DNA from: GCA-2688105 sp964499445
Lineage (GTDB): Bacteria > Chloroflexota > Dehalococcoidia > Dehalococcoidales > GCA-2688105
Length of the DNA stretch: 16,493 nt
Reading direction: 5' to 3'
NCBI GenBank assembly: GCA_964499445.1
Contig: CAZCLE010000023.1
Span: 1 to 16,493, forward strand
Shown one piece after another: positions 1 to 6,447 of the stretch. Position numbers and translations under genes: made by a program. The number at the start of each line of letters is the position of its first letter. Position 1 is the stretch's first letter. A model generated the notes under the pieces. The model made no database searches. It saw only the letters and a program-made list of their open reading frames with translations, and was not told where the DNA came from.

Positions 1-230
1 GCGGGGATAAGGTTAAGGTAACGGTGATGTTTAGAGGGCGTGAAATCACGCACCTTGAGTTTGGCTGGAAGTTATTGCGGAGGATGACCGAAACACTAAA
101 AGGGGCAGCTTCTATTGACAGGCAACCAATGATGGAAGGGAGAAGAATGAACGTAGTCCTGGCACCGGCAGCTACCCAGAAAGCTAAAATAGAAGAAGAG
201 GTAAAGGAATCTCAGCATGCCCAAGATTAA
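1..230 (+). CDS. infC: Translation initiation factor IF-3, C-terminal part (5' end outside window)
   Basis: IF-3 binds the 30S subunit, prevents premature 50S joining and checks start-codon/initiator-tRNA pairing. The reading frame is open from base 3 (GDKVKVTVMFRGREITH...) and ends with TAA at 228-230, so only about the last 75 residues are present. The segment with FRGREITH followed by GxxLL is the typical IF-3 C-terminal domain, which is the part that contacts 16S rRNA. The tail after VVLAP is a charged, Lys/Glu-rich extension. The stop lies 14 bases inside rpmI, so the two genes overlap, as expected for the conserved infC-rpmI-rplT operon. The GTG/ATG codons at 24-29 are internal codons, not the start. 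The true start lies upstream of the window. Confidence 0.95.
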   Translation, partial: GDKVKVTVMFRGREITHLEFGWKLLRRMTETLKGAASIDRQPMMEGRRMNVVLAPAATQKAKIEEEVKESQHAQD

Positions 231-420
231 AACTCATAAAGGGGCACAGAGCCGCTTCCATATTACCGGTAGCGGCAAACTTATGCGGACTAAGGGTGGG
301 AAAAGCCACCTGCGCCGTCGGAAACCGAAGTCGACTAAACGCCTTTATGATAAGACAATACCGGTAAGCTCGGTTGATAAAGCCCGGATAAAAAGGCTGT
401 TACCCTACGGCGTAGAATGA
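217..420 (+). CDS. rpmI: 50S ribosomal protein bL35
   Basis: bL35 is a small, very basic protein of the large ribosomal subunit. The 67-residue product has the family pattern: PKIKTHKGAQSRFHITGSGK near the N-terminus and a central basic stretch (KSHLRRRKPKSTKR) followed by a hydrophilic tail. Length is normal for the family (about 64-67 residues). The ATG at 217 lies inside the last codons of infC (14-base overlap), and the infC tail contains GAAGAGG and AAAGGA motifs that can act as ribosome binding sites. The gene is followed, almost at its stop codon, by a palindromic repeat element rather than directly by rplT. Confidence 0.96.
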   Translation: MPKIKTHKGAQSRFHITGSGKLMRTKGGKSHLRRRKPKSTKRLYDKTIPVSSVDKARIKRLLPYGVE

Positions 421-519
421 GCGGGGGGAAGTCTGAAGGGGCGAAGCCCCTTCAGGAACCACTCCTCCCCCTCTCCTTTGAAGGAGAGGGGGATTAAGGG
501 GGTAAGGTAGATAAATAAT
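421..519 (+). repeat. Palindromic intergenic element, copy 1 (best two-hairpin copy)
   Basis: This element starts within a few bases of the rpmI stop. Hairpin 1 is a perfect 10-bp stem, 433-442 (CTGAAGGGGC) with 446-455 (GCCCCTTCAG), around a GAA loop. Hairpin 2 is a perfect 13-bp polypyrimidine/polypurine stem, 466-478 with 481-493, around a TG loop. The right edge reads GGGGGTAAGGTAGATAAATA (499-518). The reverse complement of 9239-9355 aligns in the same order: GGGGAAGT, hairpin 1, about ten bases, hairpin 2, then an A-rich stretch with GGGGGTA. No U-tract follows either hairpin, so this is not a standard intrinsic terminator. Confidence 0.85.
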
Positions 520-530
520 ATCTTTAGGGG

Positions 531-614
531 TTGGATGGGCTAGTATTAGCTTTAGTTGGCATCGCCTTCATAGTATTCTCTGTTGTTACCAAGGAGAAAA
601 AGGCGGTTGCTTAG
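531..614 (+). CDS. Possible 27-residue single-pass membrane micro-protein
   Basis: An open frame from TTG (531) to TAG (612-614) encodes MDGLVLALVGIAFIVFSVVT followed by KEKKAVA. This is one clear hydrophobic helix (about residues 4-19) capped by a positively charged tail, the usual layout of a tiny inner-membrane protein. It lies between the repeat element and rplT, and the rplT ribosome binding site begins eight bases after its stop, so it sits in an operon position. Against it: TTG is the only start available before an upstream in-frame TAG, and the AGGGG at 526-530 abuts the start codon, which is too close for normal use. It could be a real micro-protein or the 3' remnant of a gene cut by the repeat. 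I do not recognise a family. Confidence 0.35.
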   Translation: MDGLVLALVGIAFIVFSVVTKEKKAVA

Positions 615-621
615 TAAGTTC

Positions 622-628
622 AGGAGGA
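622..628 (+). promoter_or_regulatory. Ribosome binding site that fixes the rplT start
   Basis: AGGAGGA is a near-perfect Shine-Dalgarno sequence five bases before the TTG at 634. It decides between that TTG and the longer open frame that begins at 583. The protein from 634 onward (LPRVKRGVTAHRRHKK) matches the usual bL20 N-terminus. Confidence 0.85.
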
Positions 629-633
629 ATCTT

Positions 634-1020
634 TTGCCACGAGTAAAGAGAGGTGTAACCGCACATCGCCGACATAAAAAGGTGCTCGCCCTGACCAAAG
701 GGCATAGAGCAACTAAACACTCCCTTTATCGCCGAGCTCACGAGTCTATGCTAAAGTCGCTGAGCTATGCTTATGCTCACCGTCGGGAGCGAAAGGGTGA
801 TATGAGGCGCTTGTGGATTTTGCGGGTTAGCGCTGCGGCTCGGGCTCAGGGTCTCACCTACAGTCAGTTTATGGATGGCTTAAAGAAGTCAGGGGTTGAA
901 ATCAACCGTAAGCTGCTCGCTGATATGGCAGTTAGGGAGCCGGAAGCCTTTGCCAATCTGGTAACCATTGCTAAGGGTAAGGTTCAGAGCGAAGATACAT
1001 CAATGACAAAGAAGAGTTAA
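634..1020 (+). CDS. rplT: 50S ribosomal protein bL20
   Basis: bL20 binds 23S rRNA early in large-subunit assembly. The 128-residue product begins (L/M)PRVKRGVTAHRRHKKVL, and the family features follow: a long basic N-terminal helix, RRLWILRVSAAARAQGLTYSQFM, and the C-terminal GVEINRKLLADMAV. TTG is used as the start codon, chosen because a strong AGGAGGA lies five bases upstream and because the residues added by the longer open frame (from 583) are not bL20-like. The tail after TIAKGK (about ten residues, VQSEDTSMTKKS) makes it slightly longer than the usual 115-120. It is the third gene of infC-rpmI-rplT, but 213 bases separate it from rpmI, an unusually wide gap filled by a palindromic element and a possible micro-ORF. 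Confidence 0.95.
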   Translation: MPRVKRGVTAHRRHKKVLALTKGHRATKHSLYRRAHESMLKSLSYAYAHRRERKGDMRRLWILRVSAAARAQGLTYSQFMDGLKKSGVEINRKLLADMAVREPEAFANLVTIAKGKVQSEDTSMTKKS

Positions 1021-1077
1021 GTGTGTCCTTTACCGTCCAGTAGCCAAGTTATATTAGAAATCTATTCCGCCTTCTTG

Positions 1078-1107
1078 TTGACCCCCCAGCTGTTTATAAC
1101 CTATAAT
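1078..1107 (+). promoter_or_regulatory. Sigma-70-type promoter upstream of pheS-pheT
   Basis: A -35 box TTGACC (1078-1083) and a perfect -10 box TATAAT (1102-1107) are separated by 18 bases. Transcription would start near 1114, about 97 bases before pheS. The gap after rplT (1021-1210) has no convincing gene. It holds this promoter, the hairpin at 1127-1166 and the pheS ribosome binding site (AAAGG near 1198). Confidence 0.65.
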
Positions 1108-1126
1108 GCCAGATGGCTATGATATG

Positions 1127-1166
1127 AGTGCGGTGTAACTAGTTATTAGCAGCCGCACTTTCTTTT
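1127..1166 (+). terminator. Terminator-like hairpin in the pheS leader (possible attenuator)
   Basis: AGTGCGG (1127-1133) pairs with CCGCACT (1153-1159), and the run TTTCTTTT follows directly, giving the form of an intrinsic terminator. The loop contains the perfect palindrome TAACTAGTTA. It lies downstream of the 1078-1107 promoter, so it could act on transcripts heading into pheS as an attenuator. It could equally just end the rplT transcript. No phenylalanine-rich leader peptide and no recognisable T-box sequence are visible. Confidence 0.6.
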
Positions 1167-1210
1167 AGTGGGGGGTAGTCTGCCTCCGGGCTAGAGTTAA
1201 AGGCAAATAC

Positions 1211-2251
1211 ATGTTACAGCGGCTTGAAGAATTAAAACTAAATGCTCTACGAGAACTGGACGCCGTTAACAACCTTAAGGAACTGGAATCGTGGCGAGTT
1301 CGCTATTTGGGCAGGAAGAGTGAGCTAACCGGGGTTCTGCGCAGTTTAGCCACTTTACCTCTAGCCGAGAGGAAGGCGGTTGGCGCCGGTGCTAATGAGG
1401 TTAAAGCCGATTTAGAGGATAGTTTAGAGCAAAAGGAACAGGTTCTCCGTGGAGTGCAGCTAGCCGCCTCGGCTGAAGAAGGGGGCGTTGATATTACCCT
1501 GCCCGGTCACCCTTTCCCCGCAGGTCGTTTGCATCCTATTACTCAAACCGTCTATGAAATATGCGACATATTTGTCTCTATGGGTTTTCAGGTTGCAGAA
1601 GGACCGGAAGTAGAGTGGGATTATTATAATTTTGAGTCGCTGAATATTCCTGAGGAGCACCCGGCTCGTGATACCATGTCCACGCTCTGGGTTGATTTTG
1701 AGGCCGACAGCGGTGAAAGACCTATGCTGATGCGCACCCATACCACTTCTATGCAGCTCAGGGTTATGGAGAAAATGCCGCCCCCGCTACGAGTAGTTAT
1801 CCCGGGCAAGGTCTATCGCTATGAGGCGAGTGATGCCACCCATACCCCTATGTTCCATCAGATTGACGGGTTAGCGGTTGGTGAGGGTATTACTATGGCT
1901 GACCTCAAGGGAACACTTTATGAATTTGCCCGCCGTTTCTTTGGTGAAGATAGGAAGGTGCGCTTTCGCTGCGATTACTTCCCCTTTGTTGAGCCTGGTG
2001 CCGAGATGGCTATAGAATGCTCGGTCTGCGGTGGTAAAGGTTGCCGCCTGTGTGGTAATACCGGCTGGATTGAAATTCTGGGTGCCGGGATGACTCATCC
2101 CCAGGTGCTCCAGCGGGCCGGTCTTGACCCTGAGGTTTATTCTGGTTTTGCCTTCGGTATGGGTATCGACCGTATGCCTATGCTCCGCTACGGGATTGAT
2201 GATATTAGACTGTTCTACGGTAGTGACCTTAGATTTTTAAGGCAGTTCTGA
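1211..2251 (+). CDS. pheS: Phenylalanine--tRNA ligase alpha subunit
   Basis: PheS is the catalytic subunit of the cytoplasmic alpha2-beta2 enzyme that charges tRNA-Phe. The 346-residue product has an N-terminal coiled-coil arm (about residues 1-85) that binds tRNA, then the class II core: HPITQT (108-113), the motif-2 region RTHTTSMQLRVM (175-186) and the motif-3 region FGMGIDRMPMLRYGIDDIR (315-333), ending RFLRQF. Within the core, Cys270, Cys273, Cys278 and Cys281 form a CxxC-x4-CxxC group before the GWIEILGAGM segment, which suggests a small metal-binding insert absent from the E. coli enzyme. The start is the ATG with AAAGG about seven bases upstream. Only four bases separate the stop from pheT. 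Confidence 0.97.
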   Translation: MLQRLEELKLNALRELDAVNNLKELESWRVRYLGRKSELTGVLRSLATLPLAERKAVGAGANEVKADLEDSLEQKEQVLRGVQLAASAEEGGVDITLPGHPFPAGRLHPITQTVYEICDIFVSMGFQVAEGPEVEWDYYNFESLNIPEEHPARDTMSTLWVDFEADSGERPMLMRTHTTSMQLRVMEKMPPPLRVVIPGKVYRYEASDATHTPMFHQIDGLAVGEGITMADLKGTLYEFARRFFGEDRKVRFRCDYFPFVEPGAEMAIECSVCGGKGCRLCGNTGWIEILGAGMTHPQVLQRAGLDPEVYSGFAFGMGIDRMPMLRYGIDDIRLFYGSDLRFLRQF

Positions 2252-2255
2252 GAAG

Positions 2256-4661
2256 ATGAAGGTTTCACTTAACTGGCTTCGGGAATATATAGATATTACC
2301 CTGCCCCTGGCTGATTTAGCCGACAGGCTGACTATGGCCGGTATTGAGGTCGGGGGTATGCAGGTGGTGGGGGGTAGTTGGGGGAATATAGTGGTCGGTC
2401 AGATAGTGGCCATTAACCCTCACCCCAATGCCGACCGCCTTAGGTTGACTACCGTAGATTTGGGCACGGAGCAGCCGACCGTCGTCTGCGGGGCACCGAA
2501 TCTGAGGCTAGGTGATAAGGTAGCCTTCGCCCAGGTGGGTGCTCAACTTATCGACCCGCACAGTGGGCAGGTGCTCCGTTTGAAACCAGCCAAGATTCGC
2601 GGCGTTGAATCCAGTGGCATGGTTTGCTCGGAAAAGGAGCTGGGAATCTCGGAGGGACATGAAGGCATTATGGTTTTGCCCGCCGAGGCACCGGTAGGCA
2701 CCCCGCTGGCTGATTATCTCGGTGATACTATTTTTGACCTGGATGTTACCCCTAATCGACCCGACTGCCTGTCGGTCATTGGAGTAGCTAGAGAGATTGC
2801 CGCCCTAACCGGCCAGAGTTTGCGTCTTCCTGAGGTTAGCTATGAGGAAGTAGCCTCTCCTATAGACCAGCAGGTATTAGTGGAGATTGTGGCTCCCGAC
2901 CTATGCCCCCGGTATTGTGCCAGCCTGGTCACCGGGGTAAAGCTGGCTGAGTCCCCGAAGTGGATGCAGCAACGACTGTTGAATTGTGGCATGCGTCCCA
3001 TAAATAATATTGTCGATATTACCAACTACGTGATGCTGGAGTATGGGCAGCCCCTGCATGCTTTTGACTATCACCTGATTAGAGGTAAGAGGATTATCGT
3101 GCGCCGGGCTAATGCCGGTGAAGTTATCGTTAGCTTGGACGGGGTAGAGCGGACTCTGGCTGAGGATATGCTAGTCATTGCTGACGAAGCGCGGGCAGTG
3201 GCTATTGCCGGCGTTATGGGTGGGGCTAATAGTGAAGTAACCGAACAAACTACCTCAATACTGCTGGAAGCAGCTAGTTTTAAGCCGACCAGCATTCACC
3301 GCACCGGCAGCGTCTTGCGTTTGCCCAGCGAAGCCTGTATGAGATTTGAGAGGGGAATCCGTCCCGAGCTGACACTACCCGCGCTTAAGCGGGCTACTCA
3401 GTTGATTATGCAGCTAGCCGGCGGTGAAGCCGCCAGGGGCTTGGTTGATGTCTATCCCGGCAGGCAAGACGGCGAGCCTATCTTGCTCTCCACAGACAAG
3501 GTACAACGACATTTAGGCGTTGAGTTTAGTCTTGACCAGATAATAGGGGCACTGTCTTCCCTGGGTTTTGATTGTAAGCCGGCGGCTTCCGCCTCGGAGG
3601 TCTGGGTTACGGCTCCTTATTGGCGAAGTGATATACATCAGGCGGTTGACCTTATTGAAGAGGTAGTTCGTATTACCGGCTATGATAAGATACCGGCGAC
3701 TATGCTCAGTCAGCCGCTACCCAGGCAAAATCCCGACCCTATCATTAGCCTCAAGCAGAAAGTGGGGCACAGCCTTGTTGGTTATGGCTTCCAGGAGGTA
3801 ATCACCTATTCATTAACCAGCCTGGAAATGCTAAATAAGCTGCTACCTGAACCTCATCCTCTTGAACCTGTGCCGCTTCGGGTGGCTAACCCGATGACTG
3901 CTGAGCAGGAGTATCTTCGCCCTAACCTGCGGGCTAACCTGCTGGCGGCCCTTTCGGCAAATAGGCGGCATGAGGACGGCGGTATCAGCCTTTTTGAGCT
4001 GGGCAAGGTATATCTACCCCGACCGAAGGACCTACCCGATGAGCCTGAGATACTTTGTGGCCTGCTAAGTGGCTCTGGGCTTGAGGGGTCATGGCGGGGT
4101 GGAGACGATTCATTTGATTTCTACGATGCTAAGGGGGTGGTCGAAGGCTTGCTTATCCAGTTAGGTGTGGATGCTGACTTTACGGAGAGCCGAGATGAAA
4201 GCTTACACCCGGTTAGGCAGGCGGCTATAGTTATCGCTGGTAACAAATTAGGCGTTATCGGTGAGTTGCACCCTAAAGTATCAGAGGCTTTTGAAATTCC
4301 TGGAGCTGTCTGTCTATTTGAAATTGACCTGACCGCGCTGTTACCCTTTACCCTCGGGCATAAAAAGTTCCAGCCAATATTGCGATTCCCGGCCATAGTT
4401 AGAGATATAGCCCTGGTAATTGACGCCGGAATAACCCATCAGCGGGTAAAGGATATTATTAGTAGCTTTCCGTTGGTGAAACAGGTTGGTATATTTGATG
4501 TTTACATTGGCGACCAGGTTCCACCGGGTAAAAAATCCCTTGCCTATAGGATTTCCTTCCAGTCACCGTCCCATACCTTAACTGATGAAGAGGTCGACAA
4601 GGTTCAACAACAAATCCTGGCTAAACTATCCGGTGAGCTTGGGGCTATCCTGCGCAGCTAA
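2256..4661 (+). CDS. pheT: Phenylalanine--tRNA ligase beta subunit
   Basis: PheT partners PheS. It positions tRNA-Phe and carries the editing site that hydrolyses Tyr-tRNA-Phe. The 801-residue length is normal for bacteria. Domains in order: an N-terminal helical part (MKVSLNWLREYI), an EMAP/OB-type tRNA-binding domain around 40-150 (VGQIVAINPHPNADRLRLTT), the B3/B4 editing domain around 210-390 (RPINNIVDITNYVMLEYGQP, LHAFD), the B5 domain around 405-475 ending EEVVRITGYDKIPAT, the catalytic-like core, and a C-terminal ferredoxin-fold anticodon-binding domain (about 705-800) beginning KFQPILRFPAIVRDIAL. The gap to pheS is four bases, with only a weak GAGAAG upstream, so translational coupling is likely. 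I see no clear terminator after the stop. A tiny convergent minus-strand ORF ends 17 bases downstream. Confidence 0.97.
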   Translation: MKVSLNWLREYIDITLPLADLADRLTMAGIEVGGMQVVGGSWGNIVVGQIVAINPHPNADRLRLTTVDLGTEQPTVVCGAPNLRLGDKVAFAQVGAQLIDPHSGQVLRLKPAKIRGVESSGMVCSEKELGISEGHEGIMVLPAEAPVGTPLADYLGDTIFDLDVTPNRPDCLSVIGVAREIAALTGQSLRLPEVSYEEVASPIDQQVLVEIVAPDLCPRYCASLVTGVKLAESPKWMQQRLLNCGMRPINNIVDITNYVMLEYGQPLHAFDYHLIRGKRIIVRRANAGEVIVSLDGVERTLAEDMLVIADEARAVAIAGVMGGANSEVTEQTTSILLEAASFKPTSIHRTGSVLRLPSEACMRFERGIRPELTLPALKRATQLIMQLAGGEAARGLVDVYPGRQDGEPILLSTDKVQRHLGVEFSLDQIIGALSSLGFDCKPAASASEVWVTAPYWRSDIHQAVDLIEEVVRITGYDKIPATMLSQPLPRQNPDPIISLKQKVGHSLVGYGFQEVITYSLTSLEMLNKLLPEPHPLEPVPLRVANPMTAEQEYLRPNLRANLLAALSANRRHEDGGISLFELGKVYLPRPKDLPDEPEILCGLLSGSGLEGSWRGGDDSFDFYDAKGVVEGLLIQLGVDADFTESRDESLHPVRQAAIVIAGNKLGVIGELHPKVSEAFEIPGAVCLFEIDLTALLPFTLGHKKFQPILRFPAIVRDIALVIDAGITHQRVKDIISSFPLVKQVGIFDVYIGDQVPPGKKSLAYRISFQSPSHTLTDEEVDKVQQQILAKLSGELGAILRS

Positions 4662-4678
4662 GTGGAATTCTGCTTGCT

Positions 4679-4861
4679 TTAGCTTAACGCTTTAGCCTTT
4701 ATTACCCGCCATGCGGCAATACATATAGTTACTAACAAAGCGGGTATAGCTGTTATTAGAGCTACAAAACTACATCCCCTAGGCCAGATTGGGTGCTTCT
4801 TTTCGTCGAGTGATCCTCTAGGCCAAGGCTCACGTCTTTGTTGGCTAAATAAGCTGCGCAT
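4679..4861 (-). CDS. Possible 60-residue single-pass membrane protein
   Basis: I do not recognise this ORF. The N-terminal half is polar (MRSLFSQQRREPWPRGSLDE). The second half has one hydrophobic segment (SFVALITAIPALLVTICIAA, about residues 31-50) followed by a positively charged tail, so a single membrane helix is plausible. It starts 18 bases after the stop of the upstream unknown gene on the same strand, which would fit a two-gene operon, but no clear Shine-Dalgarno sequence precedes its ATG. It converges on pheT with 17 bases between the stops. It could also be a decayed fragment of a longer membrane gene. Confidence 0.3.
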   Translation of the reverse strand: MRSLFSQQRREPWPRGSLDEKKHPIWPRGCSFVALITAIPALLVTICIAAWRVIKAKALS

Positions 4862-4879
4862 ACTTTTTCAGGGAATGAC

Positions 4880-5395
4880 CTATATATTCAGCAATTGTTT
4901 ATTGGTTGTCACAAGGCTATCTAATTCAGTTTTTAATCGTTGATACTCAAGTAATTTTATTTCGTTGTCTGCTTTTACCTTTCGAGAATAAAGTATGCCT
5001 GGAAAAACGAAGAAAATATACAAGCCGGCTCCCAGACACCCGATTGACTTTTCAGAAGGAGGGGTATAGTTGTCCACAGGAGAACAGCCCAGACCAATTA
5101 AATTACTGCAAAGTTGGAAATATTTGCGCTCGGCATCTTTTATCCTCTTAATATTAGGTATGCTGCGTTTCCTTTTTAGATCAATTGTTGCAAACCTTTC
5201 AGTGGTCGTTACACTATAAATAGTATCCGAGTCGAAGAGACCTCCCCCCTCAAGATGAGATTCCTTCGATACGACTATCTGGGTTGCAACAAGATCCCAA
5301 TAGAAGAGACTATACTGCTTAAGTATGGCATCGACCCATGATTGTGGACACTCCAGATGTTTATATTCGAAAGCTTCTATCTTCTCTGTAGCCAT
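4880..5395 (-). CDS. Unrecognised protein with one membrane helix and a C-terminal coiled coil
   Basis: The 171-residue product has no family I can name. Residues 1-110 form a mixed soluble region with aromatic and charged patches (around residues 82-93, KRIKDAERKYF). A hydrophobic glycine-containing segment lies at about 118-135 (IGCLGAGLYIFFVFPGILY), followed by SRKVK and a heptad-like helix to the end (about 142-168). This looks like a membrane-anchored protein with a coiled-coil tail. The start chosen is the ATG at 5393-5395, six bases after AAAGGAGG. An in-frame ATG at 5401 is too close to that site, and the longer frame from 5515 runs through promoter sequence. An extended -10 promoter lies at 5432-5440. 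The gene is AT-rich compared with its core neighbours: by hand count, 28% GC in the line at 4921, against 67% in one pheT line at 3421. Confidence 0.6.
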   Translation of the reverse strand: MATEKIEAFEYKHLECPQSWVDAILKQYSLFYWDLVATQIVVSKESHLEGGGLFDSDTIYSVTTTERFATIDLKRKRSIPNIKRIKDAERKYFQLCSNLIGLGCSPVDNYTPPSEKSIGCLGAGLYIFFVFPGILYSRKVKADNEIKLLEYQRLKTELDSLVTTNKQLLNI

Positions 5396-5431
5396 GTTCA
5401 TCCTCCTTTGAGAGTAGTTACTCCTTAACTG

Positions 5432-5440
5432 ATTATAGCA
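5432..5440 (-). promoter_or_regulatory. Extended -10 promoter element for the unknown gene
   Basis: On the minus strand the sequence reads TGCTATAAT, that is, a TGn extension plus a perfect TATAAT, ending 36 bases before the ATG at 5395. The -35 region is poor (TTATCC at 18-base spacing), which is common for extended -10 promoters. The strong ribosome binding site lies between it and the start codon. Confidence 0.55.
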
Positions 5441-5462
5441 CAGGTCGGTTTGAAGGGATAAG

Positions 5463-5513
5463 GTAGATAAACTACCCTCTAATAAGCTCCTTAAGCTTGG
5501 AGCTACGCTGCGC
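5463..5513 (-). pseudogene. Possible decayed copy of the proS 3' end
   Basis: On the plus strand, GTAGATAAAC (5463-5472) and TAATAAGCTCC (5480-5490) recur at 6453-6462 and 6469-6479, inside the last codons of proS. The spacers are 7 and 6 bases. Read on the minus strand, this region gives VAPSLRSLLEGSLSTLS, against IAARLRELISDGLSTLS at the ProRS C-terminus, with two small offsetting indels. This suggests a degenerate duplicate of the proS tail on the far side of arsM. Caution: part of the match (GGTAGATAAA) is also the edge motif of the dispersed palindromic elements, so the similarity may come partly from that family. Confidence 0.35.
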
Positions 5514-5552
5514 ATATGATTTCAGCTTGAGGTCTATAGTAGTAAAGTGAGA

Positions 5553-5581
5553 TTGCCTGTCGCCGGCAAAATAGGTATACT
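5553..5581 (+). promoter_or_regulatory. Promoter for arsM
   Basis: TTGCCT (5553-5558) and TATACT (5576-5581) are separated by exactly 17 bases, a good sigma-70-type match. The -10 box lies 35 bases before the chosen arsM ATG at 5617. The spacer holds the GC-rich inverted repeat GCCGGC (5562-5567). No arsR repressor gene is visible in the window. Confidence 0.6.
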
Positions 5582-5616
5582 GAAGGCGAGAGTAAATAAC
5601 TTTAGGGAAATTGAAA

Positions 5617-6447
5617 ATGAAGAAAGAAGATATAAAGAAAGTGGTAAGAAAGGGCTATGCCAAAATTGCCAAACAGGATAGTTCCTGCTGTGCTCCGGTG
5701 GATTCGTGCTGTGGAAGCACTGATTTAGCCCAGGATATCAGTAAGAAGATAGGATATACTGAGGAAGAACTTAAAGCGGTTCCTGAAGGCGCAAATCTAG
5801 GTCTTGGCTGTGGGAATCCGGTGGCTCTTGCCTCTTTAAGCGAGGGCGAGACTGTTCTTGACTTTGGCTCGGGCGCAGGATTTGATTGCTTTCTTGCCGC
5901 TAACCAAGTTGGTGAGAAGGGAATAGTTATCGGTGTAGATATGACACCAGAGATGATTGAGAAGGCAAGAGAAAACGCCAGGAAAGGCAACTACGAAAAT
6001 GTAGAGTTCAGGCTCGGGGAAATTGAAAATATACCGGCGGCGGATAATTCGGTTGATGTGGTAATCTCAAACTGTGTTATTAATCTTGCGCCTGACAAAG
6101 GACGGGTCTTCCAGGAAGCATTTCGGGTGCTGAAACCAGGTGGCAGGCTGATGGTCTCGGATATAGTTTTGCTGAAGGAACTTCCCGATTTCATAAAGAA
6201 CTCTATTGAAGCGTATGTTGGCTGCCTTTCCGGAGCAATAATGAGGAACAAGTACATAGAGGCAGTAAAAGCGGCGGGGTTTCAGGAGGTCAGGATAATT
6301 GGTGAGTCATCTTTCCCGATAGGTTGCATGGCTAACGACCCAACGGCAAAGGCACTAATTGAGATTTTAAGAATTCCGCCTGAAGAAGTAAAAGAGGCTG
6401 CCAATTCGGTTTTAAGCATAAAAGTTTGCGGTGTCAAACCGAATTAG
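5617..6447 (+). CDS. arsM: Arsenite S-adenosylmethyltransferase ArsM
   Basis: ArsM transfers methyl groups from S-adenosylmethionine to trivalent arsenic in the cytoplasm, giving methylated and eventually volatile arsenicals. The 276-residue product has the class I methyltransferase fold: motif I VLDFGSGAGFD (80-90), the acidic strand GVDMTPEMIEKAR (106-118) and the post-motif LKPGGRLMVSDI (172-183). The three arsenic-binding cysteines expected for the family are Cys65 (LGLGCGNP), Cys153 (ISNCVINL) and Cys203 (YVGCLSGA). An N-terminal CC...CC group (24-25, 31-32) is also common in ArsM. The ATG at 5617 is preferred over the in-frame TTG at 5611 because AGGGA lies eight bases before it. The gene stands alone behind its own promoter, without arsR or a pump gene, and its last 14 bases overlap the convergent proS tail. 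Its AT-richer composition (26 of 60 GC in the line at 5941) suggests transfer. Confidence 0.92.
   Translation: MKKEDIKKVVRKGYAKIAKQDSSCCAPVDSCCGSTDLAQDISKKIGYTEEELKAVPEGANLGLGCGNPVALASLSEGETVLDFGSGAGFDCFLAANQVGEKGIVIGVDMTPEMIEKARENARKGNYENVEFRLGEIENIPAADNSVDVVISNCVINLAPDKGRVFQEAFRVLKPGGRLMVSDIVLLKELPDFIKNSIEAYVGCLSGAIMRNKYIEAVKAAGFQEVRIIGESSFPIGCMANDPTAKALIEILRIPPEEVKEAANSVLSIKVCGVKPN

Noticed and set aside
433..493. Intrinsic terminators after rpmI.
   Set aside because: The stems are perfect, but neither is followed by a U-run, and the same structures recur as a dispersed family between other genes.
583..633. N-terminal extension of rplT from an upstream TTG.
   Set aside because: The extension is not bL20-like, and a strong AGGAGGA sits five bases before the TTG at 634, where the family N-terminus begins.
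1021..1210. T-box riboswitch or Phe-rich leader peptide controlling pheST.
   Set aside because: I see no T-box sequence or specifier stem. The short ATG frames encode only about four residues without phenylalanine.
5396..5515. Longer start for the unknown gene at 5515.
   Set aside because: The extension covers a promoter and the strong ribosome binding site that points to 5395.
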